NCBI GenBank assembly: GCA_902788865.1
Contig: CADALZ010000030.1
Span: 1 to 51,814 of the forward strand
DNA from: an uncultured Bacteroidales bacterium
Lineage (GTDB): Bacteria; Bacteroidota; Bacteroidia; Bacteroidales; Bacteroidaceae
Length of the DNA stretch: 51,814 nucleotides
Reading direction: 5' to 3'
The notes under the pieces: generated by a model
What the model saw: the letters and a program-made list of their open reading frames with translations, nothing else
Database searches by the model: none
Told to the model about the DNA's origin: nothing
Translations under genes and position numbers: made by a program
Shown: piece by piece, positions 25,471-33,955 of the stretch
Position numbering within the stretch: position 1 is the first letter of the stretch
Layout: each line of letters starts with the position of its first letter

Positions 25471-26735
25471 TATGCTAAACCTTTAAATTCAAGTAGTTCT
25501 TTCGTAGAAACCAATTTATACAATTTGTCGCTTGGCCTAATTTTCTCCATTTTCACAGAGAAATGCTCACCCTTATGCACCGTCTGCACAGGCTTCAGCT
25601 CCACGCGAGCCTCCTCAAGGGTGAGAAACACCGCTCCAGTGGTAGGACCAGTGACGAGGAGCTTATCCCCCACGCTCACCTCAGCGGCCTCCACCAGGAA
25701 CTCAGCCACCCCGAGGTTAGAGAAATACTTCACGCCCTTGCCCACATATATCTTACGCTCCGTAGCCGCAGAGCCATAGTTCTTGGTCCATTCGCCTAAG
25801 CGCTGACCTAAGTAATAGCCATCCCAGAAGCCACGATTGAATACCGCCTTCAGTCGCTCATCCCATGCCTGAATCTTTGCCTCCGTAAACGAACCCTCCA
25901 ACACGGCAGATAAGGCCTCCTTATAGCATTGTGCCACCACCCTGACATATTCCGCACCACGCGCACGCCCTTCAATCTTGAACACCCTCACACCAGCATC
26001 TATCATCTTGTTCATGAAGTGTATGGTTTTCAAGTCTTTTGGAGACATGATATACTTATTATCTATCAAGAGCTCATCGCCCGTCTCACTATCAGTCACC
26101 ACATAGCTCCTACGACAGATCTGTCGACATTCCCCACGGTTGGCGCTCTTTCCGCTCTCATGCAGCGACATGTAGCACTTGCCACTCACAGCCATGCACA
26201 GAGCCCCATGACAGAACATCTCTATGCGCACCTGCTTCCCACTGGGTCCGCAGATATTCTCCTCCACTATGTGACGATGGATTTCTGCCACCTGATCCAG
26301 ATTCAGCTCACGCGCCAGCACCACCACATCAGCAAACTGGGCATAAAAGCGCAGAGCCTCCACATTGCTGATGTTCAGCTGAGTGCTGAGATGTACCTCC
26401 TGCCCTATCTGGCGCGCATAGCACAGCACAGCCACATCCGACGCTATCACTGCAGAGATACCAGCCTCCTTGGCTGCATCCACTATCTGATGCATCTGAT
26501 CCATGTCGCCATCGTAGATAATGGTGTTCACCGTGAGGTAGCTCTTCATGCCATGCTCCGCACAGATCTGTGCTATTTCCTTCAGGTCGTCTATGGTAAA
26601 CGGATTGGCCGAGTGTGAGCGCATGTTGAGCGTTCCGATGCCAAAGTACACCGAATCGGCTCCTGCCTGAATAGCAGCAGCCAGCGCGTCGCGCGACCCC
26701 ACAGGAGCCATTATTTCAAAATCTTTTAGTTCCAT
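25470..26735 (-). CDS. U32 family peptidase-like protein (TrhP/YegQ-like)
   Basis: This 421-residue protein begins MELKDFEIMAPVGSRDALAA and carries the U32 core with FCHGALCMAVSGKCYMS and the following Cys-containing region (NRGECRQICRRSY). YegQ/TrhP and RlhA relatives act in prephenate-dependent hydroxylation of tRNA or rRNA rather than as peptidases; the length fits TrhP best. The start at 26735 is chosen because an upstream extension to 26831 would only translate the 8-bp repeat array into a His/Leu/Ala/Cys peptide. The array sits directly in the 5' region, so expression may vary with copy number. Confidence 0.88.
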   Translation of the reverse strand: MELKDFEIMAPVGSRDALAAAIQAGADSVYFGIGTLNMRSHSANPFTIDDLKEIAQICAEHGMKSYLTVNTIIYDGDMDQMHQIVDAAKEAGISAVIASDVAVLCYARQIGQEVHLSTQLNISNVEALRFYAQFADVVVLARELNLDQVAEIHRHIVEENICGPSGKQVRIEMFCHGALCMAVSGKCYMSLHESGKSANRGECRQICRRSYVVTDSETGDELLIDNKYIMSPKDLKTIHFMNKMIDAGVRVFKIEGRARGAEYVRVVAQCYKEALSAVLEGSFTEAKIQAWDERLKAVFNRGFWDGYYLGQRLGEWTKNYGSAATERKIYVGKGVKYFSNLGVAEFLVEAAEVSVGDKLLVTGPTTGAVFLTLEEARVELKPVQTVHKGEHFSVKMEKIRPSDKLYKLVSTKELLEFKGLA

Positions 26736-26745
26736 ACTTTTAAAA

Positions 26746-26833
26746 ATGCAAAGATGCAAAAATGCAAAAATGCAATAATGCAAAGATGCAAGGATGCAAA
26801 AATGCAAGGATGCAATGATGCAATGATGCAAAG
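26746..26833. repeat. Tandem octamer array, 11 units of ATGCAANN
   Basis: Eleven contiguous 8-bp units (88 bp) read ATGCAA followed by AG, AA, AA, TA, AG, GG, AA, GG, TG, TG and AG. The array fills the space between the divergent U32 and dus genes and stops 26 bp before the -7 box of dus. Read on the minus strand each unit contains a TTGCAT-like core resembling promoter hexamers. Confidence 0.9.
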
Positions 26834-26859
26834 ATGGTGCAAAGGTAAAGATTTTTCAC

Positions 26860-26867
26860 TACATTTG
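26860..26867 (+). promoter_or_regulatory. Probable -7 element for the dus gene
   Basis: TACATTTG fits the TAnnTTTG -7 consensus 19 bp before the start codon. The -33 position falls just past the end of the octamer array and is not a good match. Confidence 0.5.
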
Positions 26868-26886
26868 CAGTCAAAATCAGAAAGAA

Positions 26887-27867
26887 ATGAAGATATCCCA
26901 CATAGACCTGGGCGAAAAGCCCGTTTTCTTGGCTCCCATGGAAGATGTCACCGACCCTGCCTTCCGCATGATGTGCAAGCATTTCGGGGCCGACATGGTT
27001 TACACGGAGTTTGTCTCTGCCGATGCTCTGATACGCTCCATAGGTGCCACCATGCGCAAGCTCAACATCAGTGAGGCTGAGCGCCCTGTAGCCATCCAGA
27101 TCTATGGCAGGGACAAGGATGCTATGGTGGAGGCTGCCAAGATTGTTGAGGAGGCTAAACCTGACATTATCGACTTGAACTTTGGCTGCCCTGTGAAGAA
27201 GGTGGCCATCAAAGGGGCTGGGGCCGGACTACTAAGGGATATCCCCAAAATGCTGGAAATCACGCGTGGCGTGGTGCATGCCGTGAAAACGCCTGTCACC
27301 GTGAAGACGCGTTTAGGGTGGGATCATGAGCACCTTATCATAGAAGAACTGGCAGAGCAACTGCAAGATTGTGGCATTCAGGCACTGACCATCCACGGAC
27401 GCACGCGTGCGCAGATGTACACTGGCGAAGCAGATTGGACGCTTATCGGACGCGTGAAGCAGAATCCACGCATTCACATCCCTATCATAGGCAATGGAGA
27501 CATCACCACGCCTGAGCGCGCTGCCGAGTGTTTCGAGCGCTATGGTGTAGATGCCGTCATGATAGGACGCGCCAGCTTTGGCCGACCATGGATTTTCCGC
27601 GAGGTGAAGCACTATCTGCAGACGGGTGAGCCTATGCCCCCACTATCGGCTAAGGAGAAACTTGAAATCCTGAAGAAAGAGGTCGATGAGAGCATTGCCA
27701 TGCTTGATGAGCGTAGGGGCATCTTGCACATCCGTCGCCATCTGGCTGCTACCCCACTCTTCAAGGGCATAGCCAATTTCCGTGACACACGCATTGCCAT
27801 GCTGCGCGCCACTACCAAGGCCGAACTCTTTCAGATTCTCGATGAGGTGGAGAAAAACTTCCTGTAG
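26887..27867 (+). CDS. dusB: tRNA-dihydrouridine synthase (DusB-like)
   Basis: This 326-residue FMN-dependent enzyme reduces uridines in tRNA. The barrel opens with VFLAPMEDVTDPAFRMMC; the catalytic cysteine is C101 in DLNFGCPVKKV; the GNGDI segment binds FMN phosphate. The length is normal for Dus. Its 3' end overlaps the convergent PAP2 phosphatase gene by 37 bp. Subfamily B is likely from the sequence style but not proved. Confidence 0.92.
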   Translation: MKISHIDLGEKPVFLAPMEDVTDPAFRMMCKHFGADMVYTEFVSADALIRSIGATMRKLNISEAERPVAIQIYGRDKDAMVEAAKIVEEAKPDIIDLNFGCPVKKVAIKGAGAGLLRDIPKMLEITRGVVHAVKTPVTVKTRLGWDHEHLIIEELAEQLQDCGIQALTIHGRTRAQMYTGEADWTLIGRVKQNPRIHIPIIGNGDITTPERAAECFERYGVDAVMIGRASFGRPWIFREVKHYLQTGEPMPPLSAKEKLEILKKEVDESIAMLDERRGILHIRRHLAATPLFKGIANFRDTRIAMLRATTKAELFQILDEVEKNFL

Positions 27868-28796
27868 AGCCACGAGGTAAAGGCGTAGATCAGGAAAGCA
27901 GAGATGAAACCTGCCATCGCATCGATGACATAATGCGCCTGGATATACACCGTTGCCACACAAAGCAGCACGTAGAAGGGGAATAAGAAGCCAAACAGGC
28001 GCTTGCTACCCCTGAAAGCCATGAACATCAGTATGGTAGAGATGCCCACATGAGAGCTAGGGAATGCCGCTGTGGGGCGCTCACCTACCTGCTGCGACCC
28101 TTCCACTAAGCTGTAGAAGAAGCCATGCTCATAGTCAGGGCCAGGCAGCAGCTCCCGATGCGTATTGAAGTAGTCGCCCACTGCTGGGAACACCCCATCG
28201 AGCACATTCTGTTCGCCAATGGCTGGGAAGTAGAACTGCGGACCTGTAACAGGCAGAATGATATAAATAAGGTAATATACGAAGAAAGAAGTGGCCAAAA
28301 CGAAGGTCCATTTCTGGAACAAGTCGTACCTGCGGATAAAGTACCACAAGGCCACAGAGGCAATCATCGGATAATAAGAGAAATAGCCAAGGTTCAACGG
28401 CTCGCTCACCCATAGCTGTGGGAAGTTGTGGCAGAACACCAGCGCAGGCTGGCAGCCAAAGAGCCATTGCTCTGCAGAGGCAAACAGATGATCCAGATTA
28501 GGCAGGTAGCGATTGAACTCATAGGTATCAGGATACCAGTAGGAAAGCAAGGCCAACTGATAGCCGCAGCGCATGAAGGTGGTCAGTCGGCAGGGATAGA
28601 GTTTATAGACCCCTATCAGTGCCACCATGCCAGCCACGATATACAGCCTGTCGAGCAGCATCTCGCCTGGATGATCCATCTTTGCCCAGAACAGGAGCAA
28701 GAACAGCGTGGTGAGTGCAGTGTAAATCACCCCCACCACCTCTACAGGGAAAAGCCCCTTCGTTGCATCTTGTTTTTTCAGTAAGCTTATAGCCAT
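27831..28796 (-). CDS. PAP2-superfamily membrane phosphatase
   Basis: This 321-residue protein has several hydrophobic segments and the C-terminal half of a PAP2 signature: SSHVGIS and, about 35 residues later, AHYVIDAMAG. Such enzymes dephosphorylate lipid phosphates or transfer phospho-headgroups in the membrane (inositol-phosphoceramide synthase-like forms share the fold). The acceptor cannot be told from sequence. The gene overlaps the upstream epimerase gene by 10 bp and is probably translated with it, so a joint role in a lipid or glycan pathway is plausible. Confidence 0.8.
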   Translation of the reverse strand: MAISLLKKQDATKGLFPVEVVGVIYTALTTLFLLLFWAKMDHPGEMLLDRLYIVAGMVALIGVYKLYPCRLTTFMRCGYQLALLSYWYPDTYEFNRYLPNLDHLFASAEQWLFGCQPALVFCHNFPQLWVSEPLNLGYFSYYPMIASVALWYFIRRYDLFQKWTFVLATSFFVYYLIYIILPVTGPQFYFPAIGEQNVLDGVFPAVGDYFNTHRELLPGPDYEHGFFYSLVEGSQQVGERPTAAFPSSHVGISTILMFMAFRGSKRLFGFLFPFYVLLCVATVYIQAHYVIDAMAGFISAFLIYAFTSWLYRKFFSTSSRI

Positions 28797-29794
28797 CCTT
28801 CCTCCTTATACCATGCAATGGTTTCATGCACCCCACGCTCCAGCTGATACTGCGGCTTGTAGCCCAGTTCCTGCTGTGCAGGCGTGATGTCGCAGCGCCA
28901 GTTGCGCTGCTTCATTATCTTATACTTATCCGTGTTCAGCGTACTGGTGGTATGCCACAGCTTGGCCCACGCTTCTGCTACCACAGACACCACCTTCAGC
29001 ACCCACAGCGGACTCTTGATGCGCAGCACCCACGGATTTCCCAGTTCCTGAATGATGTAGTCGGAGAATGCCCTGCTCTGATACACCTCTCCATCGCTCA
29101 GGAAATAGCTGCGTCTCAATGCGCTTTTCTCTATAGCGAGGAATACAGCCTGCACCACATCCTTCACATAGACGAAGGTGATGTCTTGCCGCTTATACCC
29201 CACCGAAAAATCGGTATGCGCCTTGATAGACTTCGCCATGAGGAAGTAGTCCTTCTCGCGCGGCCCATACACCCCCGTTGGTCGCAATATCACGAAGGGG
29301 AAGTCGGCCAGCTCCTGCAGATAGCGCTCCGCCTTCAGCTTGCTCACGCCATAAGCCGTGTTAGGCTTTGGCTCATCGGCCTCTGTGATAGGGGCATACG
29401 TATCCTCATGGATAGGTCCGAAGATGCTCAGCGAACTCAGATACACGAAGGTCTTCGGCACCATGTCCAGCGCCCGCAGCGCCTCCACAAAGTGGCGCGT
29501 ATGCAGGTAGTTCACCCTCTCAAAGTCGGCCTTGTCTGCACACTTCGTCACCCCTGCGCAGTGCACTATCTGGGAGAACGCCCCATGCGCAGCCACATGC
29601 GCCTTCAGTTGCTCCTTCAGCACCTCAGGATGCGCATAGTCCAGTTCTATAAAGCGTATAGAAGCATCCTTCAGGTAGCGCTTGCTGCTGCTCAGCCTCA
29701 TGCCAGCCCATACCGCATAGCCTCTCCGCACAGCCTCCTCTGTGATGAAGCTGCCTATGAAGCCACTTGCCCCTGTGATCAGAATACTTTCCAT
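28787..29794 (-). CDS. NAD-dependent epimerase/dehydratase (extended SDR)
   Basis: This 335-residue protein has the nucleotide-binding motif TGASGFIGS near its start and the active-site YGVSKLKAE (Y-x3-K). It is of the extended short-chain dehydrogenase type acting on nucleotide sugars or sterol-like substrates. The start at 29794 (MESILITGASG) is chosen because the motif should begin within the first ten residues; an ATG at 29848 lies too far upstream. The 3' end overlaps the PAP2 phosphatase gene. Confidence 0.85.
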   Translation of the reverse strand: MESILITGASGFIGSFITEEAVRRGYAVWAGMRLSSSKRYLKDASIRFIELDYAHPEVLKEQLKAHVAAHGAFSQIVHCAGVTKCADKADFERVNYLHTRHFVEALRALDMVPKTFVYLSSLSIFGPIHEDTYAPITEADEPKPNTAYGVSKLKAERYLQELADFPFVILRPTGVYGPREKDYFLMAKSIKAHTDFSVGYKRQDITFVYVKDVVQAVFLAIEKSALRRSYFLSDGEVYQSRAFSDYIIQELGNPWVLRIKSPLWVLKVVSVVAEAWAKLWHTTSTLNTDKYKIMKQRNWRCDITPAQQELGYKPQYQLERGVHETIAWYKEEGWL

Positions 29795-29910
29795 ACCTAT
29801 TTTTCCGAATTTAGGCGCAAAGATAGTGTAAACTTTTCTACTTTCCACATTTTTTGCCTCTGTAACTGCTTTTTAATCTTGAAAATGCATCAAAATTCCA
29901 GAAATAATCC

Positions 29911-29918
29911 TATCTTTG
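29911..29918 (+). promoter_or_regulatory. Probable -7 element for rnr
   Basis: TATCTTTG fits the Bacteroidetes -7 consensus 22 bp before the rnr start. No clear TTTG is seen at the expected -33 distance. Confidence 0.45.
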
Positions 29919-29940
29919 CTCTAAACTAATACCTACGTAT

Positions 29941-32091
29941 ATGTCAAAAGGAAATGATAAAAAGGCCGGAAAGCGCATGAACAAGCGCGAACTTACCGCC
30001 CTGCTCCTCCACTTCTTCGAGGACAAAGTTACAGACAGTGTGTCATTGAAGCAGATCTTCGAGCGTCTGCATCTCACTACTCATCCGCTGAAAATGCTCT
30101 GCGTGGAAATCTTGGAAGAGCTTGTAGAAGACAACTACATCACTGAGGTAGAGCATAAGCGCTACAAACTCAGTTCCTATAGCGTAGAGATGACTGGTAT
30201 CTTCCAGCGCAAGAGCAATGGCAAGAACTGGTTCATCCCAGAAGAGGGCGGAGAGCCTATCCGTATTGCCGAGCGCAACAGCATGCATGCGCTCAATGGC
30301 GACAAGGTGCGCATCGCTTTCTACGCCAAGCGCCACGGACGCTCACCAGAAGGCGAGGTGGTGGAGATTCTGGAGCAGGCCAATGCCAACTTCGTGGGCA
30401 CGCTCGATGTGAATAAGAACTATGCTTTCTTGCTCAATGAGGACAAGAACCTTGCCAACGATATCTTCATCCCTAAGGATAAGCTCAAAGGGGCCAAGGA
30501 TGGCGACAAAGTGGTGGTGCGCATCACAGAGTGGCCCGACAAGGCACGCAACCCTATGGGTGAGGTGGTAGATGTGCTGGGACGCACGGGTGAGAACAAT
30601 GCCGAGATGCATGCCATACTGGCGGAGTTCGGATTGCCCTACAAGTATCCAGAAGCCGTAGAGAAGGCAGCAGACCTCATCCAGCCAGGCATCACGCCCG
30701 ATGAGATTGCCCGTCGTGAAGATTTCCGCTCGGTGCTTACCTTCACCATCGACCCTAAGGATGCCAAGGACTTCGACGATGCGCTGTCACTGCGCCGTCT
30801 GGACAATGGCCTCTGGGAGGTAGGTGTACACATCGCAGACGTGACACACTACGTGCAAGAGCGCACCATCATAGATAAGGAGGCCTACAAGCGTGCCACC
30901 TCTGTCTATCTGGTAGATCGCACCATCCCTATGCTGCCAGAACAGCTGTGCAACAATCTCTGCTCGCTGCGCCCCCATGAGGAGAAGCTCACCTACAGCG
31001 TCATCTTCCACATGACCGACCAGGGCGAAGTCAAGAAGTCGCGCATCGCTCATACCGTGATCTGCTCCGACCGCCGTTTCAACTACGACGAGGTGCAGGC
31101 CATTCTCGAAGCCAAGCAAGGCGAACTGGCCGATGAGCTGATGACGCTCGACCGTCTGGCTAAAGTGCTGCGTGAGAAGCGTTTCAAGAACGGAGCCATC
31201 AACTTCGACAGCGTGGAGGTGAAGTTCGACCTCGATGAGCAGGGCCGCCCCATAGGCGTGTACTACAAGCAGAGCAACGATGCCACCCAGCTGATAGAAG
31301 AATTCATGCTGCTGGCCAATCGCACGGTGGCCGAAGCCATTGGCCGTGTGCCTAAGGGCAAGAAAGCCAAGGTGTTCCCCTACCGTATCCACGACCTGCC
31401 CGATCCAGATAAGTTGGCCACCCTCTCGCAGTTCATCTCCAAGTGGGGCTACAAACTGCGCTCCACAGGCAGCAGGGAGACCGTGGCAAAGAGCATCAAC
31501 ACCATGCTGAGCGATGTGCATGGGCAGAAAGAGCAGACGCTGATAGAAAACATCACCATGCGCGCCATGGCCAAGGCCCGCTACTCTGTCTATAACATCG
31601 GCCACTACGGCTTGGCACTCGACTACTACACACACTTCACCTCGCCTATCCGTCGCTACCCCGACATGATGGTGCATCGCCTCCTCACCCGCTATCTGGA
31701 AGAGGACAAGCGCACCGTGTCTGAGCAGACCTATGAGAACTACTGCGAGCACTGCAGCGACATGGAGCAGACGGCAGCCAATGCCGAGCGTGCCTCTACC
31801 AAGTACAAGCAGGTGGAGTTCATGAAGGCCCATCTGGGGCAAGAGTTCGATGGTGTCATCAGTGGCATCACCGAGTGGGGCCTCTACGTGGAGCTGAACG
31901 ACAACAAGTGCGAGGGCATGATCTCCATACGCGACCTCGACAACGACTACTACGAGTTCGATGAGAAGAACTACTGCCTGCGTGGTCGTCGCAAGCAGCA
32001 CATCTACCAGCTGGGCGATCCACTGCGCATCAAGGTGGCTCGTGCCAATCTGGAGAAGCGACAGCTCGACTTTGTGCTGGCAGAAGACTGA
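29941..32091 (+). CDS. rnr: Ribonuclease R
   Basis: This 716-residue 3'-5' exoribonuclease degrades structured RNA. It has a helix-turn-helix-like N-terminus, cold-shock domains (about 65-230), and the RNB catalytic domain with D271, D277, D279 and D280 in DPKDAKDFDDALS. It ends in an S1 domain (GVISGITEWGLYVELN...). Full length and intact. It is monocistronic, with a strong terminator right after the stop. Confidence 0.95.
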   Translation: MSKGNDKKAGKRMNKRELTALLLHFFEDKVTDSVSLKQIFERLHLTTHPLKMLCVEILEELVEDNYITEVEHKRYKLSSYSVEMTGIFQRKSNGKNWFIPEEGGEPIRIAERNSMHALNGDKVRIAFYAKRHGRSPEGEVVEILEQANANFVGTLDVNKNYAFLLNEDKNLANDIFIPKDKLKGAKDGDKVVVRITEWPDKARNPMGEVVDVLGRTGENNAEMHAILAEFGLPYKYPEAVEKAADLIQPGITPDEIARREDFRSVLTFTIDPKDAKDFDDALSLRRLDNGLWEVGVHIADVTHYVQERTIIDKEAYKRATSVYLVDRTIPMLPEQLCNNLCSLRPHEEKLTYSVIFHMTDQGEVKKSRIAHTVICSDRRFNYDEVQAILEAKQGELADELMTLDRLAKVLREKRFKNGAINFDSVEVKFDLDEQGRPIGVYYKQSNDATQLIEEFMLLANRTVAEAIGRVPKGKKAKVFPYRIHDLPDPDKLATLSQFISKWGYKLRSTGSRETVAKSINTMLSDVHGQKEQTLIENITMRAMAKARYSVYNIGHYGLALDYYTHFTSPIRRYPDMMVHRLLTRYLEEDKRTVSEQTYENYCEHCSDMEQTAANAERASTKYKQVEFMKAHLGQEFDGVISGITEWGLYVELNDNKCEGMISIRDLDNDYYEFDEKNYCLRGRRKQHIYQLGDPLRIKVARANLEKRQLDFVLAED

Positions 32092-32125
32092 TTCCCCAAG
32101 TCAGATAGGATTTCTGTAATCAAGT

Positions 32126-32160
32126 ATCCCGATGCAAGTCCATGCATCGGGATTACTTTT
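32126..32160 (+). terminator. Terminator of rnr
   Basis: ATCCCGATGCA (32126-32136) and TGCATCGGGAT (32143-32153) form a perfect 11-bp stem with a 6-nt loop, followed by TACTTTTT. Confidence 0.8.
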
Positions 32161-32262
32161 TCACATACAGCTGGTAAATCCCAGAGCTGTGGCAATCGCT
32201 GTGAGTGTGGTGAGCACGATGTTCACTATCACACTCCACTTAGTTTTCTTTTCTGGTGTCAT
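32161..32262 (-). CDS. Smalltalk-family mini-protein, copy 1
   Basis: A 33-residue frame reads MTPEKKTKWSVIVNIV then a hydrophobic stretch ending TALGFTSCM. This is the layout of the Bacteroidales 'smalltalk' proteins: a short basic start, one membrane span with LTAIATALG, and a terminal TSC motif that resembles a lipobox. These tiny genes usually follow an HU-like gene, as here. The start overlaps the end of the upstream 72-residue membrane protein gene by 23 bp. Function unknown for the family. Confidence 0.75.
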   Translation of the reverse strand: MTPEKKTKWSVIVNIVLTTLTAIATALGFTSCM

Positions 32263-32458
32263 GATTAGAGATTTTCTTGGTGAAATATGAGTCCAGTCCG
32301 AAGACCGTACCTGAATAAATCAGTATCTGTGCAAACACGTAGAGCACGCTGTCATGTATCTCGCCTGGTGGCGGCAAGAGCAGGGCGATGAACGCCATCG
32401 CTACTCCCGCGGTGAGTAGCATGATGGCTGTCCATTCCTTCAAAGCAATCCGCTTCAT
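32240..32458 (-). CDS. Small two-span membrane protein
   Basis: This 72-residue protein has two hydrophobic segments (about 10-28 and 39-57) around LPPPGEIHDS and a charged tail KKISNHDTRKEN. Similar small proteins accompany HU-like and smalltalk genes in Bacteroidales. It lies 7 bp after the HU-like gene and overlaps the smalltalk start, so the three form one operon. No function is known. Confidence 0.7.
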   Translation of the reverse strand: MKRIALKEWTAIMLLTAGVAMAFIALLLPPPGEIHDSVLYVFAQILIYSGTVFGLDSYFTKKISNHDTRKEN

Positions 32459-32465
32459 TCTTCAC

Positions 32466-33014
32466 TTACCCCAGTCCGCCACCACCAGCATCTGGATCAG
32501 TCGAGGTGTTACCACCAGCGTTACCGCTTCCGTTCTCATCATCCGTGATGTTACCACTATCAGTGGTGTCCTCCACGGTGCCAGCGTCCGTGCTGGTAAC
32601 ACGCTTCACCAACTCGCCATCGCGGTCGTAGCAAGTGATCTGGATTGCTGTACTGGAAAGTTCGTTCTTCAGCTCTGCTGCTGGGGTAAAGATGATGCGG
32701 CGACTCTTGATCAGCGAGGTCTTCACCTCGTTCACATCGGCCACGGTCTTCGCGCGGAGGCCGAATCGCATGCTGCCCAAGCCTGGCAGCGCCACGGAGT
32801 GACCTTCTGTGGCCCACGCCTTGATCACCTCGCCAGCGGCATCCCAGCAGGCCTGCATCACACCCTGACTCACACCGCTGCGCAGGGCAGCCTCACGAAT
32901 CACCTTCTCCTGTGTCAATGCCGTGTAGAGGTCGGGCATCAACTGGTAGCGGTAAGAACCCGCATACTTGCCTACCTTCTGTAGGCGTTCCTTTGCTTTT
33001 ACTTTTAAAGCCAT
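32466..33014 (-). CDS. HU-like DNA-binding protein with Gly/Asp-rich tail
   Basis: This 182-residue protein belongs to the Bacteroidales HU/IHF-like group with an extra C-terminal part. The HU-like core includes LYTALTQEKVIREAALRSG, then GHSVALPGLGSMRFG and SRRIIFTPAAELK. A beta-rich segment (IQITCYDRDGELVKRV) follows and then a disordered Asp/Gly/Thr/Ser tail. The start at 33014 (ATG, MALKVKAKE) is preferred to the TTG at 33020. It heads an operon with two tiny membrane proteins and is typical of mobile or variable regions. A hairpin AATCGAGGA / TCCTCGATT lies in its 5' region (33052-33074). Confidence 0.85.
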   Translation of the reverse strand: MALKVKAKERLQKVGKYAGSYRYQLMPDLYTALTQEKVIREAALRSGVSQGVMQACWDAAGEVIKAWATEGHSVALPGLGSMRFGLRAKTVADVNEVKTSLIKSRRIIFTPAAELKNELSSTAIQITCYDRDGELVKRVTSTDAGTVEDTTDSGNITDDENGSGNAGGNTSTDPDAGGGGLG

Positions 33015-33121
33015 AGTCAAAAATAGTTTTTTAAGTTAAACACCTTTTTTTAATCGAGGATTACTTCCTCGATTGAGAATTGAGAATTGAGGATTGAAAA
33101 TTTAACCATCCGGATGGCGTT

Positions 33122-33153
33122 CCCTCACCTGACCTCTCCCAAAGGGAGAGGGA
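33122..33153 (+). repeat. GC-rich inverted repeat A, copy 1
   Basis: This 32-bp element contains CCTCTCCC-AAA-GGGAGAGG and begins CCCTCACCTGA. It matches the element at 51163-51194 at 30 of 32 positions. Confidence 0.8.
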
Positions 33154-33166
33154 AGCGTTGGGGAAC

Positions 33167-33197
33167 CCCTCCCCCCTTGGGGGAGGTCGGGAGAGGG
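33167..33197 (+). repeat. GC-rich inverted repeat B, copy 1
   Basis: This 31-bp element has a CCTCCCCC/GGGGGAGG stem and ends GGAGAGGG. It matches the element at 51095-51125 at 28 of 31 positions and looks like a diverged reverse complement of repeat A. Confidence 0.8.
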
Positions 33198-33468
33198 TTA
33201 ACGCTGCGCAGCCTAATTCTCAATTCTCGTGCAAACCGAGTGCAGAGTTAAGCTTGCTTAGACTCTGCCGAGGTGCCGCCCGAGAATCAACGAAGTTAAT
33301 TTTCAATCTTCAATCTTCAATTTTTTGCGCTGTGCGCAAACACATTTGCGCTTGCACGCTGCGCAAAAATTGCTCTTCGAACAACACTACAAAGATACGA
33401 CACGGACAGTGCGTTCTACGAATAATCAAGCAACTTTTTTCAATAAAAATTGAAAAAAAATAGAAAAT

Positions 33469-33627
33469 GGTCACGATGGTCATTTGGTCATTTGGTCATT
33501 TGGTCAAAGTCGTTCTCCATGTCAGAAAAACCTCCACTATAATATAAATATATATATTTATATTATAGTGAGCCCATTTGACAAACACAAAATCATTTTG
33601 ACCAAAATGACCTTGACCACTTTGACC
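33469..33627. repeat. 36-bp perfect palindrome flanked by mirrored GGTCA/TGACC arrays
   Basis: The core at 33535-33570 is a perfect AT-rich palindrome with arms CACTATAATATAAATATA. Five GGTCA words start at 33469, 33478, 33486, 33494 and 33502; four TGACC words start at 33599, 33608, 33614 and 33623. The innermost pair (33502-33506 and 33599-33603) is exactly equidistant from the palindrome centre. It could extrude as a cruciform or serve as a dimer-binding site or a bidirectional terminator. Confidence 0.8.
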
Positions 33628-33694
33628 GCTGCTGGCGCTTGAGAATTCATTAAGCCACATTTATAATCTGTGGCATTTTATTAAGTATGAAAAC

Positions 33695-33721
33695 GGGGTT
33701 GCCCTCGAAAGTGACAACCCC
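33695..33721 (+). terminator. Terminator-like hairpin, orientation uncertain
   Basis: GGGGTTG (33695-33701) pairs with CAACCCC (33715-33721) across a 13-nt loop. The following T-run is weak. Confidence 0.35.
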
Positions 33722-33955
33722 ATTCAGTTCCTTTTATAGTGCAGTATGAGAGCCGAAGCAATCAAGTGCACTTTATGCTGGTGCAAAGATGCAATGTTTA
33801 AGGTAGACGAATCGTTGGATTGGATGGTAAAACAAACTATCATATTTCGGGATATATTTTTCTAGAGAGATAAAGGCGATAAAGTAAAAGGTAATGGCGA
33901 TTATATTTATAAATCACACATAATAGCTATCAAAATAAAAACAAAGACAAAGATT

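Larger units (their letters stand above)
33021..33955. other. 935-bp gene-free region rich in inverted repeats
   Basis: No gene is seen here. The region holds a hairpin in the HU leader (33052-33074), the A and B GC-rich repeats (33122-33197), AATTGAGAATTGAG-like direct repeats around 33075-33100 and 33215-33230, and a stem GCAGAGT...ACTCTGC near 33242-33270. It also holds the GGTCA arrays with the central palindrome (33469-33627), a GGGGTTG/CAACCCC hairpin (33695-33721) and an AT-rich 5' region for the ORF6N relic. Confidence 0.6.

Noticed and set aside
26736-26831. N-terminal extension of the U32 protein through the octamer array
   Set aside because: It would be a repetitive His/Leu/Cys peptide; family homology starts at MELKDFE.
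30787-32001. 404-residue minus-strand frame opposite rnr
   Set aside because: Antisense shadow of a complete rnr gene, Val/Leu/His-rich without motifs.
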